Below are positions 26,167 through 34,717 of a DNA stretch of 48,956 nucleotides, in pieces. The notes below the pieces were generated by a model. The model was not told the origin of the DNA, did no database searches, and was given only the letters and a program-made list of their open reading frames with translations. Within the stretch, counting starts at the first letter, position 1. Each line of letters starts with the position of its first letter. A program made the translations under genes and the position numbers. Origin of the DNA: an uncultured Prevotella sp. (GTDB taxonomy: Bacteria > Bacteroidota > Bacteroidia > Bacteroidales > Bacteroidaceae); contig CAJODF010000022.1 in assembly GCA_905233555.1 (NCBI GenBank), forward strand, positions 1-48,956. The letters are read 5' to 3'.

Positions 26167-27447
26167 ATGAAATTTGAAGAAACATATCTCAACGATAATA
26201 TCCTCGATGCGCTCTATGACATGCACTTCGATGAAATGACCCCTATCCAGGAACGGTGCATACCCGAGATTCTCGATGGATACGATGTTTTAGGCGTGGC
26301 ACAGACGGGTACCGGCAAGACCGCCGCCTACCTGTTACCCATCCTCTCCATGCTTGACGACGGCGACTATCCACGCGATGCCATCAACTGTATCGTGATG
26401 TCGCCCACCCGTGAACTCGCTCAGCAGATCGACCAGGCCATGCAGGGTTTCGGCTACTATCTCGACGATGTGTCGTCGGTGGCCGTCTATGGCGGTAACG
26501 ATGGTAACCGTTACGATCAGGAACTGCGCGGCATGCGGTTAGGTGCTGATATTCTCATTGCCACCCCGGGGCGTCTGCTGAGTCACCTGAAGGTAGGCAA
26601 CCTCGACCTGAGCCGCTGTTCCTTCTTCGTGCTCGACGAGGCTGACCGTATGCTCGACATGGGCTTCATCGACGATATCATGAAGATCGTGCAGCAACTG
26701 CCGAAGTCGTGCCAGCGCGTGATGTTCTCAGCCACCATGCCACCGAAAATCCGTGAACTGGCTGTCACCCTACTCCACGACCCCGTAGAAATCAAGATTG
26801 CTGTTTCAAAGCCTGCCGAAAAGATTCACCAGAGTGCCTATGTCTGCTACGAGCCGCAGAAACTCAAGATCATCAAGCACCTCTTCAAGGCCGGTGACCT
26901 GCAACGTGTCATCATCTTCTCCGGCAAAAAAGAGAAGGTCAAGGAGGTGACCCGTCAGTTGAAGCAGATGCACATCAACTGCGACCAGATGCACAGCGAC
27001 CTGAGTCAGCAGGAACGCGACGAGGTAATGTACCGCTTCAAGGCCGGAATGACCGATGTACTGGTGGCTACCGACATTGTAGCCCGAGGCATCGATATAG
27101 ACGACATCCGCATTGTCATCAACTACGATGTGCCCCACGATGCCGAGGACTATGTCCATCGTATCGGTCGTACTGCCCGTGCCGACCGCGACGGACAGGC
27201 CATCACCTTTATCAGCGATACGGACATTTATCGTTTCCAGCAGATCGAACATTTCTTAGGTAAGGAAGTAGAGAAGACGCCTCTGCCCGAAGGATTGGGC
27301 GAAGCTCCTGTCTATGTCAAACGTGAGAAAAAGCACAACGACACCCGTCGTCACGGCCGTTGGCATAGTAAGGGCAATGGCAGCAAGAACAATCAAAAAC
27401 GGAAGAACACTCATAAGAAGCATTCTTCCGATCAATCCGGCAAATAA
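26167..27447 (+). CDS. DEAD-box ATP-dependent RNA helicase, RhlE-like
   Basis: A 426-aa superfamily 2 helicase. Q motif MTPIQERCIP (about 18-27), motif I AQTGTGKT (about 44-51), Ia PTRELAQQ, II DEAD with VLDEADRMLDMGF (about 155-167), III SAT, V VATDIVARGIDI, VI HRIGRTAR (about 338-345). A basic, low-complexity tail (about 385-426, many K, H, N, R) probably binds RNA. Such enzymes remodel rRNA or mRNA; the target is not evident. The stop lies 5 bp from the convergent stop of the barrel gene, and no terminator hairpin is visible in that gap. Confidence 0.93.
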   Translation: MKFEETYLNDNILDALYDMHFDEMTPIQERCIPEILDGYDVLGVAQTGTGKTAAYLLPILSMLDDGDYPRDAINCIVMSPTRELAQQIDQAMQGFGYYLDDVSSVAVYGGNDGNRYDQELRGMRLGADILIATPGRLLSHLKVGNLDLSRCSFFVLDEADRMLDMGFIDDIMKIVQQLPKSCQRVMFSATMPPKIRELAVTLLHDPVEIKIAVSKPAEKIHQSAYVCYEPQKLKIIKHLFKAGDLQRVIIFSGKKEKVKEVTRQLKQMHINCDQMHSDLSQQERDEVMYRFKAGMTDVLVATDIVARGIDIDDIRIVINYDVPHDAEDYVHRIGRTARADRDGQAITFISDTDIYRFQQIEHFLGKEVEKTPLPEGLGEAPVYVKREKKHNDTRRHGRWHSKGNGSKNNQKRKNTHKKHSSDQSGK

Positions 27448-27452
27448 GACCT

Positions 27453-30400
27453 TTACATCGGGCCTCCGCCTCCGCCGAAGCCGCCACCGGGCATACCACC
27501 GCTTGGCATGCCTCCACCTGGGAATCCGCCTCCAGGCATACCGCCTCCGGGCATACCGCCGCGCCCACCGCGTCCACCACGTCCGAATCCTTCCGATCCA
27601 CGGCCGTTATTGTTACCACGCCCGAACAGGTTCAGGCGATAACTCACATGAATCATACCATACGATGTGATGGCATTCACCTCACGGTCTGTCCAGCCGT
27701 TGGCATTCACCGTCCGTGTGAAGTTGGTCTGTTCATGTAGGATGTCGTACCACTGCAGCATCACGGTCAGTTTCTTGCCGCGCAGGAAACTGTGCGAGAG
27801 TTGTGCATTCCAGATCATTTCATTGGTGTTCAGAGTCTCATCGCTATAGCCTCGCTTGCTGTACACGTGGAAGTCTGTAACCAGACTGGTACCCCAAGGG
27901 AAGGTGATGTTCGTGTTGCCACCGTATTGGAAGTTCCAGGTGCTCAGGTTGTTTGATGCCTGTAGTCTGTTCTCCGTACGGGCCCAGGTGGTACGTCCGT
28001 TGAGCGAGAAACTGAGCCATTTGTTACGATAACTGAGCGATACCGACGGGTTGACATTATAGGTGTGAGTCACGTTGCGGTCAGGAATAGCCGTGCGGTT
28101 CAAGTTCACATAGCCCACCCGGTGGTTGTAACTTCCGCTGATAGAACCGCTGATGTCCCAGCGATTCAGCGTGTCGAGTCCCATATTGAAGGTGATGCTG
28201 GCATTCGTCGACCAGTTGCCGTTGATGTTCTCCGGTCTGCTGATGCGTCCGCCCGTCGTCTCGTTATAGGTCACCACGTTGCCTATCGAGTTCTTTGTTA
28301 CCTGGAAACTGCCATTCGAACTGAAACTCCAGTGGCGCTGTGCTTTCGGTACCATGAATCCCAGACTGTCTTCCACCAGTCTTGTCTGGCGCTGCTTCTG
28401 GAAGTTCACACTCAGGTTGCTCGTAAACGAGGGTTTCAGTCCCGGATTACCCATCGAGATATTCAGCGGGTTGGTGTCGTCGTAGATGTCGAGCAACTGG
28501 GTGATGTTCGGTTGTTGGCTGTTTCCGCGATACTGCACCTGTAGGTTGGTCTGCTGGTTGAAGCGGTAACGCAGGTTCAGCGTCGGCGAGATATTGTTCA
28601 CCGTCCTTGTAGTGTCGATGGGGATGCCTAAATACTGTTGGATGTAGTGCGACTTCTGCGGCTGCATCTGTATACCCACGTTCATGTTGTATTTCTCCCT
28701 TACCACACGCAGTTGCAGGTCGATGTTATGGTTGTACTCCGTGCGTTCCGAGTAGCGGCTCAAGTCGTCGGAAAGGTAACTCTCGTAAGGGTTGTCGAGA
28801 TAACCGAACAGTCGGGTGAAGTCGCGGTAGTCACGCAGCACGTCCAGAAATGCTTCGCTCGACAACTCGGGGAAATCGTAGGTCGAAGGGTCACTCTTTT
28901 GGTAACTGTAGTTATAGCGGTAGTTCACCTGCAGGAAAATACCCTGCTGCCCTACTCTTCCGCCTCGGCCACCGCCGCCTCCGCCTCTGTTGCCGCCTCT
29001 GCCGCCACCGAAGTTACCGAATCCGAAACGGTTGGTCTGTGTGCTGTCTTCGGGCTGTGGCTTGGGCTTGAAGATAAAGAGCGGCTCGGTATAACTGAAT
29101 CCGATCTGATAGCCCCAGTTGTCTGATGGCGACAGGGTGTATCGGTTGGTCTGGTAGGTCGAGTCGTTGCCGAAGCGGTCTGGCTGTTGATACAGTATGA
29201 CCCTCGACAGACTGGCGTTCTGGTTATCGCCGTCACGGTAGTTGAAGCGGCCATTGATGGTCATATTGCGTCCGTTTCTGCCGAATCGGCGGTACAGTTG
29301 CAACTGTGAGTTGATGTTCGTATTACTGCCGTAACTCATCGACTTGTTCTCGCGACCGTTCACAATCAGCCCCATGTCATCCATTTTCTGTCTGCTCTCA
29401 AAACTCAGGGGGTCGGTGACGTACTCGAAGGGGTCAACATTGAACGACGCATTGGTCGATTCACTACGGCTGTCGTTGGTCGAGAAACTCATGTCCGGAC
29501 GGAACGAGAGTGTGGTTACCGAGTCGATGGTCCATTGCAGGTTCATGTTACCCGTCCAACTGTTGTTGCGTGAGTAACTCTGGCTGATGCTGTTCGAGAA
29601 GGCACCGCCTCGGGTGTTCACGAAGTTTTCCGAACCCGTGCGGTTCCAGTTGTCGGTATCCCCGTGCGTCCATGTCACGCGTCCGCTCAACTTCAGGTTC
29701 TTGTCGTTCTCATAACTCACGTCAAGGGCGGTGGTCTTCGTCTCGCGCTGGCCTTGGTTGTTGCCTCGTCCTCGTCCGCCACGACCTGAGAAGTTCCGGT
29801 CGTTCACATTGTTGGCATTGGCCATCACCGTATAGCGCATGGCACCGAAGGGTTTCATGGCCGTCAGTCGCACACCGTAGCGCTTGTCAGTACCGATACC
29901 CAGGTCGGGATTCATCTGCAGACCGTTGCGGGCACTCCGTTTGGTTGTAAACTCCAATACGAAGTCATCGTTACCGTCGTCGATACCCGTCAGTCTCGAC
30001 TGGTCGCTCTGCTCGTCGTAGGCCTTCACCTTGTCAATCACATACGAGGGCAGGTTCTTCATCACGGCATCGTTGTTACCCGTCATGAAGTCGCGTCCGT
30101 CCATCTTGAATTTCCGCACTTCCTTGCCGTTGATGCTGATCTTGCCGTCGTCGTCGATCTTCGCGCCAGGCAGTGCCTCCACCAGGGCCTCGATGACTGA
30201 ACCCTCGGGCACACGGAACGCGTCTGCATTATATATTAAGGTGTCGTCTTTTACAATCATCTTCGGGATGTTCGCCGTCACCACCGCCTCGTTCAACTGT
30301 ATGGCGTCAGCCTCCATCGTGATGTCGCCCAGTCGCAACTGCTGGCCCCTAGTCTTGGTAATATCCCGTTTCAGTTCCTTGTAACCCAGAAAACTGAACT

Positions 30401-30662
30401 TCAGCAGATACTGTCCTGCACTCACACTAGTGATGTTGAAGCGTCCGTTCTCGTCGGTATACGAACCTTTTACGAAGGTGGTGTCTTGTTTCCCGTTTTG
30501 TACCGGTCCCAGCCGGTAGAGTTGCAAGGTGGCACGCACCATGGCTTCGCGGTTTTCCTGATCGATGACACGTCCGGAAACGTTATCCTGTTGAGCATAC
30601 GAAACGACCACACTCAGACAGAGCATGATCAAAAAAGAGTGAAGGCGATGAGTCAATTCCAT
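27453..30662 (-). CDS. Large TonB-receptor-like outer-membrane barrel with Gly-rich segments
   Basis: A 1069-aa exported protein. Signal peptide cut near SYA-QQ (about 23), CarboxypepD_reg-like beta domain (about 27-115), plug-like domain (about 125-240) and a long beta-barrel of the OMP_b-brl_3 kind. Three Gly/Arg-rich insertions stand out: GRGGRGRGN near residue 295, GGGRGGNRGGGGGGRGG near 555-570, and a 56-residue tail (1014-1069) after the last aromatic-ended strand VSYRLNLF, containing five MPGGG/FPGGG-type units. The tail would sit in the periplasm. No TonB box or substrate can be named. It is divergent from a Gly-rich Spy-like gene. The barrel's GC-rich, repeat-laden loops contrast with its neighbours. 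Confidence 0.83.
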   Translation of the reverse strand: MELTHRLHSFLIMLCLSVVVSYAQQDNVSGRVIDQENREAMVRATLQLYRLGPVQNGKQDTTFVKGSYTDENGRFNITSVSAGQYLLKFSFLGYKELKRDITKTRGQQLRLGDITMEADAIQLNEAVVTANIPKMIVKDDTLIYNADAFRVPEGSVIEALVEALPGAKIDDDGKISINGKEVRKFKMDGRDFMTGNNDAVMKNLPSYVIDKVKAYDEQSDQSRLTGIDDGNDDFVLEFTTKRSARNGLQMNPDLGIGTDKRYGVRLTAMKPFGAMRYTVMANANNVNDRNFSGRGGRGRGNNQGQRETKTTALDVSYENDKNLKLSGRVTWTHGDTDNWNRTGSENFVNTRGGAFSNSISQSYSRNNSWTGNMNLQWTIDSVTTLSFRPDMSFSTNDSRSESTNASFNVDPFEYVTDPLSFESRQKMDDMGLIVNGRENKSMSYGSNTNINSQLQLYRRFGRNGRNMTINGRFNYRDGDNQNASLSRVILYQQPDRFGNDSTYQTNRYTLSPSDNWGYQIGFSYTEPLFIFKPKPQPEDSTQTNRFGFGNFGGGRGGNRGGGGGGRGGRVGQQGIFLQVNYRYNYSYQKSDPSTYDFPELSSEAFLDVLRDYRDFTRLFGYLDNPYESYLSDDLSRYSERTEYNHNIDLQLRVVREKYNMNVGIQMQPQKSHYIQQYLGIPIDTTRTVNNISPTLNLRYRFNQQTNLQVQYRGNSQQPNITQLLDIYDDTNPLNISMGNPGLKPSFTSNLSVNFQKQRQTRLVEDSLGFMVPKAQRHWSFSSNGSFQVTKNSIGNVVTYNETTGGRISRPENINGNWSTNASITFNMGLDTLNRWDISGSISGSYNHRVGYVNLNRTAIPDRNVTHTYNVNPSVSLSYRNKWLSFSLNGRTTWARTENRLQASNNLSTWNFQYGGNTNITFPWGTSLVTDFHVYSKRGYSDETLNTNEMIWNAQLSHSFLRGKKLTVMLQWYDILHEQTNFTRTVNANGWTDREVNAITSYGMIHVSYRLNLFGRGNNNGRGSEGFGRGGRGGRGGMPGGGMPGGGFPGGGMPSGGMPGGGFGGGGGPM
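27477..27554 (-). repeat. 15-bp tandem repeat coding (M/F)PGGG units
   Basis: Five consecutive 15-bp units code for MPGGG, MPGGG, FPGGG, MPSGG and MPGGG followed by F. They form part of the C-terminal tail of the barrel protein (residues 1037-1062). The units vary at third positions, so selection on the amino acids is more likely than a very recent expansion. Confidence 0.75.
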
Positions 30663-30870
30663 TAATCTTAATCTATATGGGCTATTAATCCTAGTTACTG
30701 ACTATTTGACCTTATATAACAAAGAAAGTTTAATTTTTGTCTATGACAAGAGTGTTTTTATAACATTTTTTTTCATTCCCTGATTAAACCCTTTCCCGTT
30801 TATGGGGTCTAACAGACAGATGCAGATTAAGATTCACAATCAAGTATAACATTTTAAAACCAAAAAGAAA
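30663..30870. other. Divergent intergenic region without a canonical promoter
   Basis: The 208-bp space between the barrel gene and the Spy-like gene is AT-rich and contains no exact TAnnTTTG element on either strand, although most other transcription starts in this window have one. The nearest matches are TAATTTTTG (plus, about 30732) with wrong spacing and TTTCTTTG (minus). An alternative sigma factor or an activator may be used. No open frame of note. Confidence 0.35.
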
Positions 30871-31371
30871 ATGAAAAAATTATTGTTAACAATTGCAGCA
30901 GTCTTCATTATGAGCGCTACAGCCTTCGCACAGGGTGGTTTCGGTGGTGGTCAAGGTCAGTTCGACCCCGAGCAGATGATTCAGATGCGTACCGACCGTA
31001 CCGTAGAACAGTACAAACTGAATGCCGATCAGGCCAAGCAGTTGCTGGAACTCAACAAGAAGTACAATGATCGTTTGATGGGCGGCTTCGGCCGTATAGG
31101 CGGACGTCGTGGTGGCGGCATGGGCCAAGGCGGTCCTGGTGGCGGCGGTTTCGGTCAGGGCGGTCAGATGCCTGAACTCACCGAGGAACAACGCGCTCAG
31201 ATGGAAGAGGCTCGCAAGAAGCGCGAGGAGGCTCAAAAGGAGTACGATGCAGAACTGGAGAAGATTATGACTCCCGATCAGTTCAAGCAGTACCAGGAGG
31301 ATCAGAAGAACCGTCGTCAACGTGGCGGTTTCGGTGGCGGACAGCGCGGTCCCCGTCCTCAGAACACCTAA
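30871..31371 (+). CDS. Gly-rich Spy/CpxP-like periplasmic protein
   Basis: A 166-aa exported protein: signal peptide (cut after AFA at about 20), then helical segments with LTxxQ-type motifs (LNADQAKQL about 49-57, LTEEQRAQM about 103-111, MTPDQFKQY about 136-144) typical of the Spy/CpxP fold, and long Gly-rich stretches at about 22-31, 71-100 and 150-160 (GGFGGGQ, GGGGFGQGG). Spy and CpxP are periplasmic chaperone or stress-sensing proteins; the LTxxQ likeness is what I see, the chaperone role is inference. The Gly-rich stretches match the composition of the divergent barrel protein, suggesting a shared function. A strong terminator follows. Confidence 0.78.
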   Translation: MKKLLLTIAAVFIMSATAFAQGGFGGGQGQFDPEQMIQMRTDRTVEQYKLNADQAKQLLELNKKYNDRLMGGFGRIGGRRGGGMGQGGPGGGGFGQGGQMPELTEEQRAQMEEARKKREEAQKEYDAELEKIMTPDQFKQYQEDQKNRRQRGGFGGGQRGPRPQNT

Positions 31372-31395
31372 TTTGTTAATATTCCTATCTTAGAG

Positions 31396-31448
31396 GGACG
31401 GTTCTTTTGTGTCAATACAATCGATGGACACAGAAGAACCGTCCTTTT
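31396..31448 (+). terminator. Strong intrinsic terminator after the Spy-like gene
   Basis: An 18-bp stem (31396-31413 with 31427-31444, one G-U pair) with a 13-nt loop, followed by TTTTG. The stem begins GGACGGTTC and closes GAACCGTCC. It separates this gene from the convergent tilS. Confidence 0.82.
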
Positions 31449-31476
31449 GTAATGGAAATATCATACGATTTCGTCT

Positions 31477-32784
31477 TCATGTTGTCGAATATGTAATTTG
31501 TAGGATGGAGTTGGTCGATTCGGTGATGCGGTAGGGGTCGGCGATGCGGAGGCCGACGAGCCATAGGATGGTGCCAGATACATCGGTGAGCACCAGTTGA
31601 CGGCGCTTCTCAAGGATATTTTGCTTCTGGTCGGTGAGGAAGTCGCTGACGAGTTTCTGGCCTTTCATGCCGAAGGGCTGGAAACGGTCGCCTTCCTGCA
31701 CGGGTCGGAGGGTGAGCGGGAAGTGTATCTGGGAGGCATCGAGGGTAGCGACTTGCGGGTCGCGACTTACACGGGTGCCTGTACTTATTTGTTCCACGCG
31801 TACTTTGGCGGTTCCATCGAGGCAATAGACACCAGGCTCCGGAATAACAAGCGGTTTCATCGGCTCGCGGACGGGTTCCACGATGATGGACTGCCGGTCG
31901 ATGACCAGAGTGTGCGTGGGAGAGGTGAACACCCTACCCGACTCGCCTTGCAAACTGGCCAGTATCTGTTCGATCTGGGTACGGTTGAAGCCTAAGGGCG
32001 AGAGGCTTTCGTGGAGAGAGCAGAGGGGCGAGGGAGAAGAAGATAGAGAAGAACGAGAAATGATAAGAGAGGAAAGAGAATCCTGTGTGCAGAAATAGGC
32101 GTTATAGACTTTCTCGGCTTCGGAGAGATAATAGGCGCTGCGGGCGATATTATCGGTGGAACCGGGGTAAATCTCTTCAATGAGCGGCAGGAGTTGGAGG
32201 CGGACTCGGTTGCGAAGCACGTCGGGCTCCAGGTTGGTGGAGTCGATGACATACGACTGATCTCGCTGGCGGAGGTAGTCCTCTATCTCCTGACGACTGA
32301 CATCCAGCAAGGGTCGCACCACAGCGCCATTCTTGGGATGGATGCCGGTGAGCCCATGGATACCAGCCCCGCGCATCAGATTCATCAGCAGGGTCTCTAC
32401 AGCATCGTCGCGGTGATGGGCCACGCAGATTTTCTCGGCCCCGATGTCGCGTCGAAGTTGTTCGAAATACTGGTAGCGCAATTCGCGAGCCGACATCTCA
32501 ATGCTTACTTGATGTACAGATGCGTATTCTTCTGTGTCAAAATGAATTAAGTGAAGTGGTATGTTATGCTGTTTGCAGAGACTTTTCACGAAATCCTCGT
32601 CACGGTCGGACTCTTCGCCCCGAAGGTGAAAGTTGCAGTGGACGGCCTCGATGCGATAGTCAAGTTGCTGGAGAATAAGGAGCAATGCCACGCTGTCGGC
32701 GCCGCCGCTGAGTGCTACGAGATGCAATCCGTCATGGGAAAGTAGCGAGTGCTTCGCGATGAAATCGGCAACTTTATTTTTCAC
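31477..32784 (-). CDS. tilS: tRNA(Ile)-lysidine synthase TilS
   Basis: A 435-aa N-type ATP pyrophosphatase that converts C34 of tRNA-Ile(CAU) to lysidine so that it reads AUA. The PP-loop SGGADS is at 26-31; the HCNFHLRGEESDRDEDFV (about 49-66) and HHRDDAVETLLMNLMRGAG (about 123-141) stretches are characteristic, and a C-terminal substrate-binding domain follows. Between the two domains there is an odd Ser/Leu-rich segment (about 236-262, for example RSSLSSSPSPLCS), coded by a purine-rich simple sequence on the other strand. It is the last gene of the minus-strand run; rlmI ends 17 bp before it, and the gap holds a GTGAAAAGTGAG-type repeat. Confidence 0.93.
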   Translation of the reverse strand: MKNKVADFIAKHSLLSHDGLHLVALSGGADSVALLLILQQLDYRIEAVHCNFHLRGEESDRDEDFVKSLCKQHNIPLHLIHFDTEEYASVHQVSIEMSARELRYQYFEQLRRDIGAEKICVAHHRDDAVETLLMNLMRGAGIHGLTGIHPKNGAVVRPLLDVSRQEIEDYLRQRDQSYVIDSTNLEPDVLRNRVRLQLLPLIEEIYPGSTDNIARSAYYLSEAEKVYNAYFCTQDSLSSLIISRSSLSSSPSPLCSLHESLSPLGFNRTQIEQILASLQGESGRVFTSPTHTLVIDRQSIIVEPVREPMKPLVIPEPGVYCLDGTAKVRVEQISTGTRVSRDPQVATLDASQIHFPLTLRPVQEGDRFQPFGMKGQKLVSDFLTDQKQNILEKRRQLVLTDVSGTILWLVGLRIADPYRITESTNSILQITYSTT

Positions 32785-32806
32785 TTCTTATTTCTCACTT
32801 TTCACT
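32780..32806 (-). repeat. GTGAAAAGTGAGAAATAAG-type repeat between rlmI and tilS
   Basis: Read on the minus strand the gap is a run of GTGAAAAGTGAG and GAAGTGAAAA-like units, extending over the tilS start. It is the same class of purine-rich repeat seen on the plus strand at 1-29 and 41583-41611. Confidence 0.55.
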
Positions 32807-33971
32807 CCACGTACAGAACTAAGCCTTTGAGGTATTCACCCTCCGGATGATAGATATTGATGGGATGGTCGGCAGGCTGATGCAACTGATGCAGGATGCG
32901 CACCTTCCGCCCTGCTTGGGCTGCAGCTGTAAAGACGGCATTGCGGAAATGATCTTTCGTGACCACCTGTGAACAACTGAATGTAAAGAGGATACCTCCC
33001 GGCTGAATCTTCTGGAAAGCCTTGTTATTTAGACGTGTATAGCCCTTCAGGGCATTGTGCAGCGCCCCGCGGTGCTTGGCAAAAGCGGGGGGATCAAGGA
33101 TAATCAAGTCGTAATTGTCGATGGAATCGAGGAACTTGAAGGCATCTTCGCAAAAGGCCTTATGACGGTCGTCGCTCGGGAAGTTCAACTGCACGTTACG
33201 GTTGGTTAGTTCGATGGCCTTGGCACTGCTATCGACGGAATGGACCAATTTGGCCCCACCCCGCATAGCATAGAACGAGAAGCCACCGGTATAACAGAAC
33301 ATATTCAGTACCCGCTTGCCACGGGCATATTTCTCAAGCAGCGAACGGTTTTCGCGTTGATCGACGAAGAAGCCGGTCTTCTGTCCGTGGAGCCAGTCAA
33401 CGTAGAACATCAGCCCGTTCTCGATGGCTGTATTCTCCTGTGAGCCGCCATAGAGGAAACCATTCTCCATGTGGTCCATGAAGGGCAGCGTGGTTTCGCT
33501 CTTATAATAGACATTCTCGATACGGGAGCCCATCACCTTCACCAATTGTTCGGCAATCTGCACCCGACTCAGATGCATACCGATGCTGTGGGCCTGCATG
33601 ACGGCGGTCTTGCCATAGACATCGATGATAAGTCCCGGCAACAGGTCGCCCTCACCGTGGACCAGACGGTAGGTATTGTTCTGTGGATTGTCGGCCATGC
33701 CGATAGCAATGCGCATCCTGAGGGCTGACTCCAGACGGGCATACCAGAACTGGCTGTCGATGGGCACGTCGCGGAACGACAGAATACGCACGGCGATGGA
33801 ACCAGCTTGATAATGGCCTACAGCCATGAAGGTACCATCGCGCCTAACGACCCTGACCACGTCGCCTTCGGACAGGTCAGCGTCAGCCTGTTGGATGGCT
33901 CCAGAGAATACCCATGGATGGAAGCGCAGGAGACTATCCTCCTTTCCCCCTTTGAGTTGCAAGTTCTTCAT
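32802..33971 (-). CDS. rlmI: RlmI-like 23S rRNA m5C methyltransferase
   Basis: A 389-aa class I methyltransferase. N-terminal PUA domain (about 1-75, beginning with HPWVFSGAI), then an EEHEE-like linker domain and the Rossmann domain with motif I FCYTGGFSFYA (about 218-228), acidic motif II VDSSAKA, motif IV LDPPAFAKHRG (about 287-297) and the catalytic-cysteine motif SCSQVV (about 335-340). RlmI methylates C1962 of 23S rRNA. The 5' end overlaps the exonuclease gene by 38 bp; no suitable later Met exists before the PUA core, so the overlap is accepted. It lies in the run exonuclease, rlmI, tilS. Confidence 0.9.
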   Translation of the reverse strand: MKNLQLKGGKEDSLLRFHPWVFSGAIQQADADLSEGDVVRVVRRDGTFMAVGHYQAGSIAVRILSFRDVPIDSQFWYARLESALRMRIAIGMADNPQNNTYRLVHGEGDLLPGLIIDVYGKTAVMQAHSIGMHLSRVQIAEQLVKVMGSRIENVYYKSETTLPFMDHMENGFLYGGSQENTAIENGLMFYVDWLHGQKTGFFVDQRENRSLLEKYARGKRVLNMFCYTGGFSFYAMRGGAKLVHSVDSSAKAIELTNRNVQLNFPSDDRHKAFCEDAFKFLDSIDNYDLIILDPPAFAKHRGALHNALKGYTRLNNKAFQKIQPGGILFTFSCSQVVTKDHFRNAVFTAAAQAGRKVRILHQLHQPADHPINIYHPEGEYLKGLVLYVE

Positions 33972-34620
33972 ATATCCTAAAGTCTTCTTCTATTTCGAGT
34001 TCCGTCTCCAAGGTGTGTAGTTCATAGTCGCCGGTCTCTTCCAAACGTATCAGTTCCTCATAGAGTTGGATACAGGCCCAAGCATCGATGGCTGCATACT
34101 GCTTCTGCTTCTCTGTCAGAACGTCGCGTTCCCAGTTGGAAAGGCGTTCCGTCTTGCTGATGCGTGCGTTGAATAAGTTGGCATATAGTTTCTGCAGGCT
34201 TAAGTCTTCAATACCGATCTCTTTCATATGGTCCTGGACGTCGATAAACCAACCCGGCTCGAAATTACGCAGTCGTTTGAGCGAATTGATATCGTCGTGC
34301 CAGGAGAGCCCCACCTTGGGTACGGTCATATCTTCCAGCAGTCGGACGATGGCTCCAGTCATACCGGTATAATTGAGGCGGAAGAGGAAGCAGTTATGGT
34401 GCGTCGCCACCTGTAGGAGCGAGCACTTGAACTGCTGTTTCCTGGTAAACGAAGGTCTGGTCTCGGTGTCAACACCGAGAATAGGCATGGACAGCAGGTA
34501 ATCGACGGCTCTTTCCGTCTGCTCAGGTGCTACGATGACGATGATGTTCTTGTCGTAGGTGACCCTTTGAAGGTCCGCCATCCACTCTTTCGCGAACCGG
34601 TTGTAGATGATCTTTTTCAT
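33934..34620 (-). CDS. 3'-5' exonuclease, RNase D-like DEDDy domain
   Basis: A 228-aa single-domain exonuclease. The DEDDy residues are visible: D51 and E53 in VDTET, the Asp in GLSWHDDINSLKRL (about 110), and the Y-x3-D of YAAIDAWACIQLYEEL (about 185-195). No HRDC domain, unlike full RNase D; it resembles the WRN-exo-like single-domain proteins common in Bacteroidetes. The substrate (RNA 3' ends or DNA) is not evident. The frame extends two codons to a TTG at 34626, but the ATG at 34620 is preferred. A -7 element at 34631-34638 gives a leader of only about 7 nt. Divergent from ftsK; overlaps rlmI by 38 bp. Confidence 0.87.
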   Translation of the reverse strand: MKKIIYNRFAKEWMADLQRVTYDKNIIVIVAPEQTERAVDYLLSMPILGVDTETRPSFTRKQQFKCSLLQVATHHNCFLFRLNYTGMTGAIVRLLEDMTVPKVGLSWHDDINSLKRLRNFEPGWFIDVQDHMKEIGIEDLSLQKLYANLFNARISKTERLSNWERDVLTEKQKQYAAIDAWACIQLYEELIRLEETGDYELHTLETELEIEEDFRIYEELATQRGKGG

Positions 34621-34630
34621 TATCAAGGTG

Positions 34631-34638
34631 CAAAATTA
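34631..34638 (-). promoter_or_regulatory. -7 promoter element of the exonuclease-rlmI-tilS run
   Basis: Minus-strand TAATTTTG followed by CACC, ending 10 bp before the ATG. Confidence 0.65.
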
Positions 34639-34681
34639 CAAAAAAAAAGGAAAAAGATGATGAAATATGGGATTTTTCCGT

Positions 34682-34689
34682 TACTTTTG
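34682..34689 (+). promoter_or_regulatory. -7 promoter element of ftsK
   Basis: TACTTTTG followed by CACG, 28 bp before the ATG at 34718. The upstream in-frame ATG at 34667 precedes the element and is rejected. Confidence 0.68.
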
Positions 34690-34717
34690 CACGAAAATTC
34701 GGAAATGTTATTTGAAT

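Noticed and set aside
27477..27554. Regular short repeats as a CRISPR array
   Set aside because: The 15-bp units are contiguous, have no spacers and keep the reading frame of the barrel gene.
28065..29126. Plus-strand open frames inside the barrel gene (159 and 162 codons)
   Set aside because: Antisense to the barrel, no recognisable product, created by its GC-rich codon use.
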